Below, one piece after another: positions 25,783 to 34,150 of a DNA stretch of 64,000 nucleotides. Each line of letters starts with the position of its first letter. The stretch's first letter is position 1. The translations under genes were made by a program, and so were the position numbers. The notes under the pieces were generated by a model. The model was not told the origin of the DNA and made no database searches. It saw only the letters and a program-made list of their open reading frames with translations. The stretch is from Streptomyces bacillaris (GTDB lineage Bacteria; Actinomycetota; Actinomycetes; Streptomycetales; Streptomycetaceae): the NCBI RefSeq assembly GCF_003268675.1, contig NZ_CP029378.1:2666001-2730000 (forward strand). The letters run 5' to 3'.

Positions 25783-25808
25783 CAACGCCACACCCCCATC
25801 ACAGCCCG

Positions 25809-25837
25809 AGCCTATTAATTCGCTCACGCAAACACAA
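25809..25837 (-). promoter_or_regulatory. Candidate vegetative promoter of the hypothetical-glycosyltransferase operon
   Basis: On the minus strand TTGTGT (25832-25837) and TAGGCT (25809-25814) are separated by 17 bases, close to the Streptomyces HrdB consensus. The expected start of transcription is about 20 bases before the ATG at 25782. Confidence 0.55.
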
Positions 25838-26189
25838 GGGCGGGCGGTCACCGTCATGGCCGAGCGTAGCGAGCGGCACCGGGCAGGGGCGTGGGTCCAC
25901 GGGCCCACCGGCGGCCCAAAGAGCGGGGCGGAGGGAGCCCCGAAGTCAAAGCGGCGCGCCGACGAACCCCCGCCGAACCCGGGTCCGCCCCCCGTACCGA
26001 ACCCGGACCGAGCGGACACATGACACCGGCACAACACCCCTCGGGCCCACCGCACTTGGGCCCGCCGCCGGGGCCGGTTTTGGGCCCGGTTCTGGGGCCG
26101 GGGGCCCGCGCCGGGACCGTACTCACGCCGTACGCTCACGGCCACAACAGGCGCGGGCACAGGCACAGTTCGGGACGGGAGGACAGACC
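25838..26189. other. Divergent intergenic region upstream of the Flp-motif membrane protein
   Basis: A 352-base gap rich in GGGCCC and G-runs (26050-26115), with no supported gene. GAGCGTAGCGAGCGG near 25861 is a small palindrome. The ribosome site GGGAGGA at its right end serves the gene starting at 26190. The G-run tract could form a quadruplex on the plus strand, which is only a possibility. Confidence 0.4.
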
Positions 26190-28223
26190 GTGGGCGGTGG
26201 CGGGGACGGCGGCTGGGAGGACGGCAGGGGCGCGGGCCGCATACCGTCGGGACGCCGGGGCGCGGGGGGCTCCGGCGCTCCGGCATTCAGCCAACCGGGC
26301 GGCCGTTTCCTCGCGTTGACGCGGAGCTGGGCCGCGGGCACGCTGGTCTATGTCGCCGCCGGATTCCTGACGAGCCGGGTTCTTCTCGAACTACTGGGCT
26401 CCGGGGCGCGGTTGGAGACGTTCGGCTGGCGGCTGGCCCTGCTGCACATCCCCGCGCTCGCCGTCACCCTCCTCACCGTGCTGGCCGCCGCCCGGCTGCT
26501 GTCCGACGAGTACCGGGAGTCCCGCACCCTCTATCTGCTCGCCGCGCTCGCCGTCCCGCTGGCCGGTCTCGCGTACGGCTTCGCGGTGTCGTGGGAGGCG
26601 GTGGGGATCGAGGGCGTCCTGATGCCCGTGGTGTCGCTGGCGACGGGCGCGGCTTCGGGGGTGGCCGTCGACCGGCTGCTGGAGGAACGCGCCACCCGGC
26701 CGGCGCCCCCGCCGACGTACTCGTACAACTGGCGGGACGGCGGCGCCACCGCGACGGAGTACCTGGGCGTGGTGGTCCTCGTCGTGACGCTGATCGGCGC
26801 GATGGCCATGGCCGGGGTCGGCGGGCAGATCGGGGAACGCATCCGCTGCGCGATCAGCTCCCTGGGCGGGGGCGGAGCCGGCGGTTCCTGCGCGGCGGGC
26901 GGCGGGGACCCGGAGGCGCGGCCGAGGACGGACGCCGACTACGAACCGAAGATGTGCCAGATCTCGTCCGTCTCGGACACGGCGGGCGGGAAGGTGAAGA
27001 TCGGCTGGTTCGAGTGGGGCGAGGAGTACGGGTTCCAGCAGAAGGTCTCCCAGGCCAACACCGACGTCAACGGGGACGGGAAGGTCGACGGGAACGACCG
27101 GGTCGTCTCCATGACGTTCACCGACGCGGCCTCCGCCGGGGTCACGGCGAGCACCCCGGGCGTGAAGCTCGGGAGCCTCGGCAAGGCGGACGTCGACATC
27201 GGCGGCGGCATCAAGATCACGAACGGTGACACCTGGATCTTCGCGAGCGAGGAGGAGGCGCAGAGGATGCGGGACGACATCGCGGAGATGAAGATGTGGG
27301 AGACCGCCACCAAGCACGGCGGCGGGTACGGGGGCAACTGGTACTCGGGCATGAAGTGGGCGGAGAAGAAGCAGGACATCGAGCGGAAGATCGGCGACAA
27401 GAAGATCTCGTACTCGACGGTCGGCCTCAACGCCTATGCGGACGGCGGTCTTTCGGTCAAGGGCGGCGACGAGGACGAACTCGGCGCGAAGCTGGGCGGC
27501 AAGGCCAGGTTGTCGCCCGAGGTGACGATCGCCAGGGACGACGTGAACGGGAACGAGTCGTACACGTACACCGCCAGGCTCGAACTGGAGGGCAGGCTCA
27601 GCGGAAGCGCGGGGCCGCTCAAGGGCACGGTGGGCGCCGAGCAGAGCCGTACCGGCGCCATCACCGTCACCCGCGACCAGAAGACCGGGAAGCTCGTCCG
27701 CATCGACATGACGCAGACGGTGGAGGACGTCTCGACCTCAGGAAAGGTCGAAGTCGGCGGCGAAAACGGGGAGTCGGGCGCGGACAAGCGGGGCGGCAAG
27801 GGCAGCGTGTCCGACGGGTCGGGCGGGACCGGCGTCCAGGTGGTGACGAACTCGCTCGTCTTCGACAAGGAGACGGACGCGAGGACGGAGGCCCAACGGG
27901 CGGTGGCGGAGGAGTGGTTGGGCGGCTCCGGCAACAACACGGCTCCGTTCGAGTACCTCTTCGGGGACCGGGGCATGGAGACCCGGCCGACGGGCGACGA
28001 CCCCTTCGAGCACCTGATGTTCGAGGAGGGCCTGTCCAGCACGATGCGCTACCTCGGGGAGACGGACGCGCAGGACTTCGGCTTCGAGATCTCGCTCGGC
28101 ATGAGCCTGGGCTTCTCGCTCTCCACCGAGCAGAAGAGTCAGTCGCTGGCGGACGCGCGGTTCCTGGGGGCGCCGCGCGGGGACGGCCGGACGTATCTTC
28201 CGTACAGCTACTGCGCGAACTGA
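26190..28223 (+). CDS. Large membrane protein with an internal Flp-type prepilin motif and big exported domain
   Basis: A 677-residue protein I do not recognise from any named family. Residues 1-45 are Gly/Arg-rich. About four membrane segments follow (47-69, 82-104, 113-132, 143-164). Then comes a perfect Flp/class III processing site: G185 followed by ATATEY with Glu at +5 and Tyr at +6, running into the hydrophobic LGVVVLVVTLIGAMAMAG. The remaining 460 residues are hydrophilic and beta-rich, with a calcium-loop motif DVNGDGKVDGND (292-303), repeated strand pairs and GLNAYADGGLSVKGGDEDEL. It reads as a multi-span anchor fused to a giant pilin-like exported domain. The GTG at 26190 has GGGAGGA seven bases upstream. 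A lipoprotein gene follows at once, and the Tad locus converges from the other side. Confidence 0.8.
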   Translation: MGGGGDGGWEDGRGAGRIPSGRRGAGGSGAPAFSQPGGRFLALTRSWAAGTLVYVAAGFLTSRVLLELLGSGARLETFGWRLALLHIPALAVTLLTVLAAARLLSDEYRESRTLYLLAALAVPLAGLAYGFAVSWEAVGIEGVLMPVVSLATGAASGVAVDRLLEERATRPAPPPTYSYNWRDGGATATEYLGVVVLVVTLIGAMAMAGVGGQIGERIRCAISSLGGGGAGGSCAAGGGDPEARPRTDADYEPKMCQISSVSDTAGGKVKIGWFEWGEEYGFQQKVSQANTDVNGDGKVDGNDRVVSMTFTDAASAGVTASTPGVKLGSLGKADVDIGGGIKITNGDTWIFASEEEAQRMRDDIAEMKMWETATKHGGGYGGNWYSGMKWAEKKQDIERKIGDKKISYSTVGLNAYADGGLSVKGGDEDELGAKLGGKARLSPEVTIARDDVNGNESYTYTARLELEGRLSGSAGPLKGTVGAEQSRTGAITVTRDQKTGKLVRIDMTQTVEDVSTSGKVEVGGENGESGADKRGGKGSVSDGSGGTGVQVVTNSLVFDKETDARTEAQRAVAEEWLGGSGNNTAPFEYLFGDRGMETRPTGDDPFEHLMFEEGLSSTMRYLGETDAQDFGFEISLGMSLGFSLSTEQKSQSLADARFLGAPRGDGRTYLPYSYCAN

Positions 28224-28246
28224 CGGCGATGAAGGGGCGATCGAGG

Positions 28247-28873
28247 ATGACGAGAGGGCCTTTCGGGGAACGGCGGCTCGCCGGAGGGCGCCGGTTGCGG
28301 GGGACGGCCGTCCTGGGCCTGGCCCTCGCGCTCACCCTTCCCCTGACCGGTTGCGGCAGCGGTAGCGGCACCAAGGAGACGGCACGCGTCCCGGAGGGCT
28401 GGTCCACCCTGCACACCGACAGCCTGAGCGTCGGCTACCCGAAGGACCAGGGGTACGCGGAGCAGCCGGCGGACGAGCGGAGCAGGAACAACGCGGCGGT
28501 GGCCCTGAAGGTGGAGGACGGCATCCGCACGGGCATGGTCTCCGTCCAGCTGGACTTCGCCACCGGCGTGAGCGACGCGGCCGGAGCGGCGGCCGCGGCA
28601 GGCGCCGGCATCGGCCTGGGCACCACCCGCAGATCCACGGAGGACATCCGCCTCGCAGGCCCTTCCCCCGCCCGCGAAGCCCGCCGCATCGACTACGACT
28701 TCACGGCGGACGGCAAGGAGAACACCCCGAACCGGGGCACCCCGATGACGGGCGTCCTGGTCGCGGGCGTGGACTCGGCCGGCGTCCCGTTCGTGGTCCG
28801 CCTGAACGCGGTGAAGGGGGCGGTGGGTGAGGGGGAGCTGGATGCGTTCGTGGGGTCGATCACGGTGAAGTAG
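28247..28873 (+). CDS. Lipoprotein partner of the Flp-motif protein
   Basis: A 208-residue exported lipoprotein. The signal sequence TAVLGLALALTLPLTGCGSG has a lipobox LTGC. The mature part (WSTLHTDSLSVGYPKDQGY and the later GVLVAGVDSAGVPFVVRLNAV) looks like a small beta-rich domain of the kind seen in surface or PsbP/Mog1-like proteins. It begins 23 bases after the large upstream gene and must be co-transcribed with it. The ATG at 28247 is used; an in-frame ATG at 28229 is possible, and neither has a strong ribosome site. Confidence 0.78.
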   Translation: MTRGPFGERRLAGGRRLRGTAVLGLALALTLPLTGCGSGSGTKETARVPEGWSTLHTDSLSVGYPKDQGYAEQPADERSRNNAAVALKVEDGIRTGMVSVQLDFATGVSDAAGAAAAAGAGIGLGTTRRSTEDIRLAGPSPAREARRIDYDFTADGKENTPNRGTPMTGVLVAGVDSAGVPFVVRLNAVKGAVGEGELDAFVGSITVK

Positions 28874-28885
28874 GGGGCGGGCGTC

Positions 28886-28974
28886 CGGGAGCTGTCGAGG
28901 GTCCGGGAGCAGGGAGGGCCCGGGAGTTGCCGAGGGTCCGGGAGTTGCCGAGGGTCCGGGAGTTGCCGAGGGTC
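28886..28974. repeat. 18-bp tandem repeat running into a terminator
   Basis: The unit CGGGAGTTGCCGAGGGTC is perfect at 28921, 28939 and 28957, with diverged copies at 28886 and 28904. The last copy supplies part of the 5' arm of the terminator at 28966-29010, and earlier copies share the same pairing sequence. Confidence 0.85.
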
Positions 28975-29010
28975 CGGCGCCGCGGTGTGACCGCTGCGCC
29001 GGACCCTCGG
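28966..29010. terminator. Long hairpin between convergent lipoprotein and OmpA-family genes
   Basis: CCGAGGGTCCGGCGC (28966-28980) pairs perfectly with 28996-29010. The inner GCGGT/ACCGC (28982-28986 with 28990-28994) extends the stem around a GTG loop. It ends both the rightward pair and the leftward Tad operon. Confidence 0.82.
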
Positions 29011-29086
29011 CTGCTGTGCTGCGTTCCCCTCGGAGACCGACAGAGGCCGACGGAGACCGACGGGGGCCGGCATGGGCCGACAGAGG

Positions 29087-29740
29087 TCAGGAGCCCTCGC
29101 CCCGCTGGAAGGAGACCTCCACGCGGCGGTTCTTCTTGCGGCCCTCCTCGTCGGCGTTGCTGGCGATCGGGTACTGCTCGCCGTAGCCCCGGATCTCGTA
29201 CGTGACCGTGGGGCCGAGCTGCTGCGACAGGACGCCGTGCACGGCGTCGGCGCGCTGCTTGGAGAGGACGTCGCCGTGGGCGGAGGAGCCGAGGTTGTCG
29301 GTGAAGCCGAAGACGCGGACCTTGGTGGCGTTCTGCTTCTTGATCTCCTCGGCGATGGCCGCGATACGGGCGTTGGCCGCCGAACTCAGCTTCGCGCTGT
29401 CCTTGCCGAAGAGGACCTCCGCCTGGAGCGCGAACTTGATGTCGGCGTTGCTGTCCTCGCGGCGCTCCTCGCCGCCGAGGTCTTCGACGACCTGGACGAT
29501 GTCGAGGACCTTGGCGGGGCCCAGCGTTCCGCCGTCGGGCATCTTCAGGTCCGGGTCGTTGGCGTCGACCTCGACCGGGGGGACCGACTGGGCCTCGGTA
29601 CCCGGTGGCACGCTGGGGCCGTCGTCGGCCTGGGCGGGCGTCCCCCCGAACAGGGTGAGGCTCGCGACGACCAGGAACGAGGCCGCCGACAGGGCCACTG
29701 GCCTCATGTGGGTGCGTGTGTGTCTCATGTCGGCCGTCAC
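29087..29740 (-). CDS. Secreted OmpA-domain protein, last gene of the Tad locus
   Basis: A 217-residue exported protein. The signal segment VALSAASFLVVASLTLF ends near PAQA. The C-terminal OmpA domain (about 100-210) binds peptidoglycan in the family; visible motifs are EVLFGKDSAKLSSAANARIA, KVRVFGFTDNLGSS, LSKQRADAVHGVL and the diagnostic RKKNRRVEVSF. In a Gram-positive cell it could anchor pilus parts to the wall. The GTG at 29740 overlaps the upstream lipoprotein stop (GTGA); an ATG at 29728 is the alternative. Neither has a clear Shine-Dalgarno sequence, so coupling is likely. Confidence 0.82.
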   Translation of the reverse strand: MTADMRHTRTHMRPVALSAASFLVVASLTLFGGTPAQADDGPSVPPGTEAQSVPPVEVDANDPDLKMPDGGTLGPAKVLDIVQVVEDLGGEERREDSNADIKFALQAEVLFGKDSAKLSSAANARIAAIAEEIKKQNATKVRVFGFTDNLGSSAHGDVLSKQRADAVHGVLSQQLGPTVTYEIRGYGEQYPIASNADEEGRKKNRRVEVSFQRGEGS

Positions 29741-30363
29741 CCGGAGATCTTGAGGGATGTCGTCGCGAAGGTCGGGAGGGTGAAGTCGACCTCGGTGGCG
29801 CCGGCCGGCGGGGCGGGGAACTGCATGAAGACCGATGTGCTCTTGCCTGCCATGAGCGGCGGGATACCTGTTGTGCACAGGCAGCGGTTCTCGGTGTCCC
29901 GCAGGATGTAGTAGCGCTTCTTCCCGACCTTGTCGACCAGCGTGGCTCCGGCGACGGAGTTGGGATTCGCCGCGAGCAGCGCCGTCTCGGATCCGGCCCA
30001 CGCCGTCGTATTCGCCGACTGGGTTCCCTCGTTCTTGATCACACCTTGCACGGTCACGAAGCCGCCGGAGTCGCGCTTGACCTGATTGACGACCAGCGTG
30101 AGCCCGTCCAGACCGCGCGCCTCGGCCAATTTGGCGTTCGGGTCCACGTTCGCCGCCGCGGCGGTGTCCATCTGCTGTTCGCCCTTGTCCTCGGACGTCG
30201 GCGAACTGGCCGGTGCGGGCGGCTCAGCCGAACGCTCGCTCCGGGGCTCCGCCGCCCCGTCGCCGCCGTCGTCACCGCATCCGGTCAGGGCGAGAGCCAA
30301 GGCAGCCACGGCGGCGACGGCCGGCGCGAACCTTCTCTTTGTTGTGGCACGCCGAAAACTCAT
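29737..30363 (-). CDS. Tad-locus lipoprotein of unknown function
   Basis: A 208-residue lipoprotein. The signal VAAVAALALALTGC has a lipobox LTGC, then a Ser/Glu/Pro-rich linker to about residue 65. The folded domain (GLDGLTLVVNQVKRDSGGFV, TVQGVIKNEGTQSANTTAW, then KKRYYILRDTENRCLCT and KSTSVFMQFPAPPAGATEV) resembles the immunoglobulin-like DUF4352/secreted 'telokin-like' proteins. Two close cysteines (CLC) may form a local disulfide. It is coupled to the OmpA-family gene downstream, and the two probably act together at the pilus base. Confidence 0.78.
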   Translation of the reverse strand: MSFRRATTKRRFAPAVAAVAALALALTGCGDDGGDGAAEPRSERSAEPPAPASSPTSEDKGEQQMDTAAAANVDPNAKLAEARGLDGLTLVVNQVKRDSGGFVTVQGVIKNEGTQSANTTAWAGSETALLAANPNSVAGATLVDKVGKKRYYILRDTENRCLCTTGIPPLMAGKSTSVFMQFPAPPAGATEVDFTLPTFATTSLKISG

Positions 30364-30392
30364 GGTCCGATTCCCCTACTCGTCGTTCGCTG

Positions 30393-31007
30393 TCACTGGT
30401 CGACCAACCGCACATCGAAGAGATCTTTGCTCACACGGGACCAGTCGGGCTGACTGCTCGTGGAGATCTCGAAAACCGCGCCATTTCTGCACGTGAAGAT
30501 GTACAGGTCCTTGATGCCGTCGTTCGTGAGATCGACGGCTTTCCACGTGCATCGGAACTCGATGAGGGCGGTCGCCGTGGCCTTCGCGAGCGTGCGCCCG
30601 GATCCGGGGAGAACCGGCGAGTCGACGGGCTTGCGTCCCTCGACCTGCACAGTGACCTTGTAGCGAGGGTACCCATACTCCGCCGCACAGGACCGCTGGT
30701 CGTTCCCGTTGGCATCTGCCAGCCGTCTCGCCTCGGCGCAGGGGCGGTATCGCGTGAAGGGCCGCTGCAGGAACAGGTCGAGCGTTTCCAGCGGGAGGGC
30801 GGCGAGGAACCCGGTCTCGATGTCCTCGCGAGCGGCTTGCGCGGCGGCCAGGGCAGCCGCGTCCGCACCACCCTGGGACCCGTTGCGCAGAGCGGCCGCC
30901 TTGCCGACGGCGAAGAACGCGAACGCAAGGAAGAGCAGACCCGCCACCATCATCACGTAGATGGGGAAAGCCTGCCCTGAGTCCTTGCGCGAGCGAACGG
31001 AGATCAC
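30393..31007 (-). CDS. TadE/TadG-like pilus protein
   Basis: A 204-residue membrane-anchored protein. A short basic leader RSRKDSG precedes QAFPIYVMMVAGLLFLAF, one hydrophobic helix, and the GGADAAALAAAQAARED segment typical of TadG-like proteins. The rest is extracellular with four cysteines. The Flp-type Glu at +5 is absent (Ile instead), so processing by the prepilin peptidase is uncertain. The GTG start overlaps the Flp pilin stop (GTGA). Confidence 0.82.
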   Translation of the reverse strand: MISVRSRKDSGQAFPIYVMMVAGLLFLAFAFFAVGKAAALRNGSQGGADAAALAAAQAAREDIETGFLAALPLETLDLFLQRPFTRYRPCAEARRLADANGNDQRSCAAEYGYPRYKVTVQVEGRKPVDSPVLPGSGRTLAKATATALIEFRCTWKAVDLTNDGIKDLYIFTCRNGAVFEISTSSQPDWSRVSKDLFDVRLVDQ

Positions 31008-31234
31008 TGCGCCGTGATGGCGTTCACCAAGCCCTGAATACGTGCGGAGATCGCCCCGCCGATCCCCGTCGCCACGATCGCCCCGATGATCGCCACGACC
31101 ACCAGAATGATCCCCAGGTACTCGAACGCCGTCTGCCCCCGGTCCTTCGCCGCGTAACGCTTCTGGACGGCGCTGACGGCCGTGTTCGCCCAGCCGTTGA
31201 CGCGGACGGCGGCCTTCAGGGTGAAGTTCGACAT
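31004..31234 (-). CDS. Flp-type pilin (major subunit of the Tad pilus)
   Basis: A 76-residue prepilin. A basic 41-residue leader ends in KDRG; cleavage would fall between that Gly and QTAFEY, with Glu at +5 and Tyr at +6, exactly the Flp motif. The mature peptide is about 35 residues: one hydrophobic helix (LGIILVVVAIIGAIVATGIG) and a short amphipathic tail. It polymerises into the pilus fibre. The ATG at 31234 has AGGAGGGG upstream. It has its own candidate promoter and is coupled to the TadE/G-like gene. Confidence 0.92.
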   Translation of the reverse strand: MSNFTLKAAVRVNGWANTAVSAVQKRYAAKDRGQTAFEYLGIILVVVAIIGAIVATGIGGAISARIQGLVNAITAQ

Positions 31235-31343
31235 GGTGTTCCCCTCCTGGTTCGGCCGACCGCCTGCCGGCCGACTCGGGCGTTTCTGCGGTGTCGGCCT
31301 CGGGTCCGGCTTCCTCCTGGCCGGGGCCGGGGGCGACGGGAGA

Positions 31344-31372
31344 AACATAGGAGGGGGGTGGCGTGCGGTCAG
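31344..31372 (-). promoter_or_regulatory. Candidate promoter of the Flp pilin gene
   Basis: On the minus strand CTGACC (31367-31372) and TATGTT (31344-31349) are 17 bases apart. This would give the pilin its own message with a leader of about 100 bases, separate from the assembly genes upstream. Confidence 0.4.
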
Positions 31373-31380
31373 AGGGTCCG

Positions 31381-31400
31381 TGGGCCCATTTCCGGGCCCA
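31381..31400 (-). terminator. Small hairpin between response regulator and Flp pilin genes
   Basis: TGGGCCC (31381-31387) and GGGCCCA (31394-31400) form a 7-bp stem. It is short for a terminator but lies between the regulator stop and the pilin promoter. Confidence 0.35.
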
Positions 31401-31465
31401 AAGGGGCTTCATCGTCGGCCGGTTGGGTGTTGGGGACGTCGCCCGCCCGTTCGGCGTCCGGGCGG

Positions 31466-32389
31466 TCATGGGTGCCGTCCGGGGTCGCGGGGGGCCGTGC
31501 CCAGCCAGCGGGCTATCGCCTCGCTGCGGGTGGTGCTGTGGAGCTTGGTGAAGATGCGGTTGATGTGGTTCTTGACGGTCTTCTCGCTGATGAAGCAGGT
31601 GGCGGCGATCTGCTGATTACTCATTCCGGACGCAATCAGGTCCATGACCTCCACCTCTCGCGAACTCAGCCCGTACTGCTGCCTGTTGGGGGGAGAGACC
31701 GACCCCCCGGTCACAGAAGACTGTCCCACAGGAGGTTGCAGTTGCGAAAGGCTTTCCGAAGGATCGCCCGGTCGGGGGAGGTGGTGGACGGGCGGCGGCG
31801 GGGCCGTCGTGAGGGCCGCGCCCAGGCCGTCGGGCAGGGGGGCGCGGTCCGGGGCCGTGCCGTGGCGCATGTGGGCCAGCAGGGCGTCGGCGGCCGTGGC
31901 CGTGAAGTTGGCGCGGCCGTTCCTCGTGTCCCGTACCGCCTGGACCAGCTGGTCCGCCGTGAACTCCCCGTGCACCAAGTAGCCCCCCGCGCCCAGCCGC
32001 AGGGCCTCGTGCACGATCTCGCTCTCCCTGCTGTACGTCAGCATCAGTACGGGGGCGATGCCCACCAGGTGCGGCAGCGCCGAGATGCCGTCCACCCCGG
32101 GCATCCGCACGTCCAGCAGAACCACGTCCGGGCGGTGGTGCAGCGTCTTCTCGTACGCCTCGCGGCCGTCCGCCGCCTCCGCGACGACCTGGATGTCCGC
32201 CCGGCCCGAAAGCAGGACGCCCAGGCCCGCCCGCACCACGGGGTTGTCGTCCGCCACCACCACCCTGAGCTTGGCCTCGGGCGGTGCGGAGGGCAGGGCG
32301 GGGGGCCGGCCGCGGGGTGCAGGCGGCGGCGGGCTGGTTCGAAGGGGTCGCCCGGCATGGTGCGACCTCCTCTCGGGGTGGGGGTACAC
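31466..32389 (-). CDS. LuxR/NarL-family response regulator of the Tad locus
   Basis: A 307-residue regulator. The receiver (about 40-155) has the acidic pair VVADDNPVV, phospho-acceptor VVLLDVRMPG and the conserved Thr in VLMLTYSRE, but the usual Lys is His in GGYLVHGEF. A 70-residue Pro/Ser linker leads to the LuxR helix-turn-helix LSSREVEVMDLIASGMSNQQ and ISEKTVKNHINRIFTKL. It presumably pairs with the kinase encoded 12 bases upstream. The start is unclear: GTG 32389 is open in frame, but the only strong ribosome site plus ATG (32358) lies in another frame, so a frameshift or base error near 32290-32350 is possible. Confidence 0.82.
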   Translation of the reverse strand: MYPHPERRSHHAGRPLRTSPPPPAPRGRPPALPSAPPEAKLRVVVADDNPVVRAGLGVLLSGRADIQVVAEAADGREAYEKTLHHRPDVVLLDVRMPGVDGISALPHLVGIAPVLMLTYSRESEIVHEALRLGAGGYLVHGEFTADQLVQAVRDTRNGRANFTATAADALLAHMRHGTAPDRAPLPDGLGAALTTAPPPPVHHLPRPGDPSESLSQLQPPVGQSSVTGGSVSPPNRQQYGLSSREVEVMDLIASGMSNQQIAATCFISEKTVKNHINRIFTKLHSTTRSEAIARWLGTAPRDPGRHP

Positions 32390-32401
32390 GGGCGTGCACG
32401 T

Positions 32402-34048
32402 TCAGTCGTGGGCGGGAGGGGCGGGCGTCCGGGCCGGTGGGGGTACGCCCGTCAGGGCCGCCAGCGGCAGTTCCACCCGTACCTCCGTCCCCCGCTCCGC
32501 CTTCCCCCGGCCGATCCTGATCCGCGCCCCGATCGACGCCGCCCGCTCCACCATGCCGACCAGGCCGAAGTGGCCCGCCCGGCGCAGGCTCTCCAGCGTG
32601 GTTCCGGCGGGGAGGCCGCGGCCGTCGTCGTACACGCTCACTCGGAGCACATCGCCCTTCACCCCGGCGAGGACGACCAGGTACGTGGGGGACGCGTGGC
32701 GGTGCGCGTTCTCCAGCGCCTCCGAGGCGACCGTCAGGAGCTGGCGCGCCACCGCCTGCGGGACCGGCGGGACCGGGATGTCCTCCGAGAGGCGGCGGAA
32801 CGTCGCGCCGACGGGGTGGCGGGCGGTGAAGTCCGCTGCCTGCGCCTCCAGTTCGGCGACCAGGTCCACGCCGCCCTCCAGGCCCTGTTCCCGCCGCAGG
32901 TCCGTGAGCAGTTCCCGCGACTCCGCCGCCGCCCGGCGCGCGGCCCTCGCCACCAGCTCCGCGTGGTGCCGGACCGTCGGCGGGTCCATCCGGTCGGCCG
33001 AGCACGCCAGGCCGTCGGCGGCCAGCGCCAGGCCGTGCAGGGTCTTCGCCACCGAGTCGTGCATCTCCCGTGCCAGGCGCGTGCGTTCGCCCTCCACCGC
33101 CTCGTTCACCGCCAGCCGCGCCCGGGTCTCGGTGAGCGCCTGCGTGGCCGTCCCGAAGCGCAGGAGGAGGTTGCGCAGGGCCACCCCCACCGCCCCGGCG
33201 ATCACGCAGAAGCCGGGCAGGAGCAACGCCGTCGCGCCGCCCGCCTCCAGCTTCGGCACGCTCGCGTACACCCCGAAGACGATCACCACCTGGAGCGCCG
33301 CGAAGACCGCCGCCCCGCGCCAGCCCTGGACCAGGCCCGCCAGCAGCGGGGTGCAGACGGTGACGTACGCGAGGGTCGACTCGGGCGTCGCCGTGATCAG
33401 CAGCAGCGAGCCGAAGACCGCGTCGACGGCCAGCAGCCAGGGGTGGCGCAGGAGGACCGGGCCGAACCGTTCCCAGTCGCGGAACAGGACGTACGAGCCC
33501 ATGAAGGTGACCAGGATCGCCGCGCCGATGAACCAGGTGGGCAGGCCTGGGGCGGTGTGGGCGATGGCGTACGGGGTCGCTATCGCGATCATCGCCAGCC
33601 GGAAGCCGAACACCTGGCGGCACATGGCCTGCAGCGCGTTGACCTGGATGGCGAAGGCCGGGGCCGCCGGGGTGTCCGTGTGCGCCCGCGCCAGATCCGT
33701 GGCCAGGTCGGTGGCTGTGAGATCGGTGGAGGCGAGGACCGTCTTCGGGTCGGAGGCCGTGGGGGCGGTGGGAGCGGTGGGAGCGGGGGCCGCATTCGGG
33801 TCGGAGGACGCGACCGCGGTCGCCTTGACGTCGGCCGCTGCGGAGTCGGTGGGCCCGACGTCACTTGCCGTGGAGCCGGCCCCTGCGGAGTCGGTGGAGG
33901 TGCGGGCGGTCGCCGGGGAGCCGGCCCCTGCGGAGTCGGAGGCCATGGGGCCCGTCGCCGTGGCGTCCATGGGCGTGCGGTCCCTCGTCCGGCCCGCCCC
34001 GGCGTTCGCCCTCAGGCCGGGGCGCCCGCCGCTCAGTTGGTATGCCAT
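32402..34048 (-). CDS. Membrane sensor histidine kinase (HisKA_3 type) of the Tad locus
   Basis: A 548-residue NarL-system kinase. Residues 25-110 are a degenerate Ser/Ala/Gly/Thr/Pro repeat leader. About six membrane segments follow (roughly 145-310). The dimerisation helix with the phospho-accepting His is RLAREMHDSVAKTLHG. The ATPase domain has the N-box ASEALENAHRHA, G1 DDGRGLPAG and G2 HFGLVGMVERA. It would phosphorylate the adjacent LuxR-type regulator. ATG 34048 follows GGAGGTGA. It sits between the secretion genes and the pilin, so the system likely controls pilin production. Confidence 0.88.
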   Translation of the reverse strand: MAYQLSGGRPGLRANAGAGRTRDRTPMDATATGPMASDSAGAGSPATARTSTDSAGAGSTASDVGPTDSAAADVKATAVASSDPNAAPAPTAPTAPTASDPKTVLASTDLTATDLATDLARAHTDTPAAPAFAIQVNALQAMCRQVFGFRLAMIAIATPYAIAHTAPGLPTWFIGAAILVTFMGSYVLFRDWERFGPVLLRHPWLLAVDAVFGSLLLITATPESTLAYVTVCTPLLAGLVQGWRGAAVFAALQVVIVFGVYASVPKLEAGGATALLLPGFCVIAGAVGVALRNLLLRFGTATQALTETRARLAVNEAVEGERTRLAREMHDSVAKTLHGLALAADGLACSADRMDPPTVRHHAELVARAARRAAAESRELLTDLRREQGLEGGVDLVAELEAQAADFTARHPVGATFRRLSEDIPVPPVPQAVARQLLTVASEALENAHRHASPTYLVVLAGVKGDVLRVSVYDDGRGLPAGTTLESLRRAGHFGLVGMVERAASIGARIRIGRGKAERGTEVRVELPLAALTGVPPPARTPAPPAHD

Positions 34049-34150
34049 GCGCCTGTCACCTCCGGTGCGCTGCCCGTACGGCCCCGTAAGGACCCGGCGG
34101 GCCCGCAGGCCCCGTCGTACCCGTCGTCCCCACCCCTCCCGCCGTTCATG

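Noticed and set aside
28886..28974. The 18-bp repeats as a CRISPR array
   Set aside because: Repeats are directly tandem with no spacers, and no cas genes are near.
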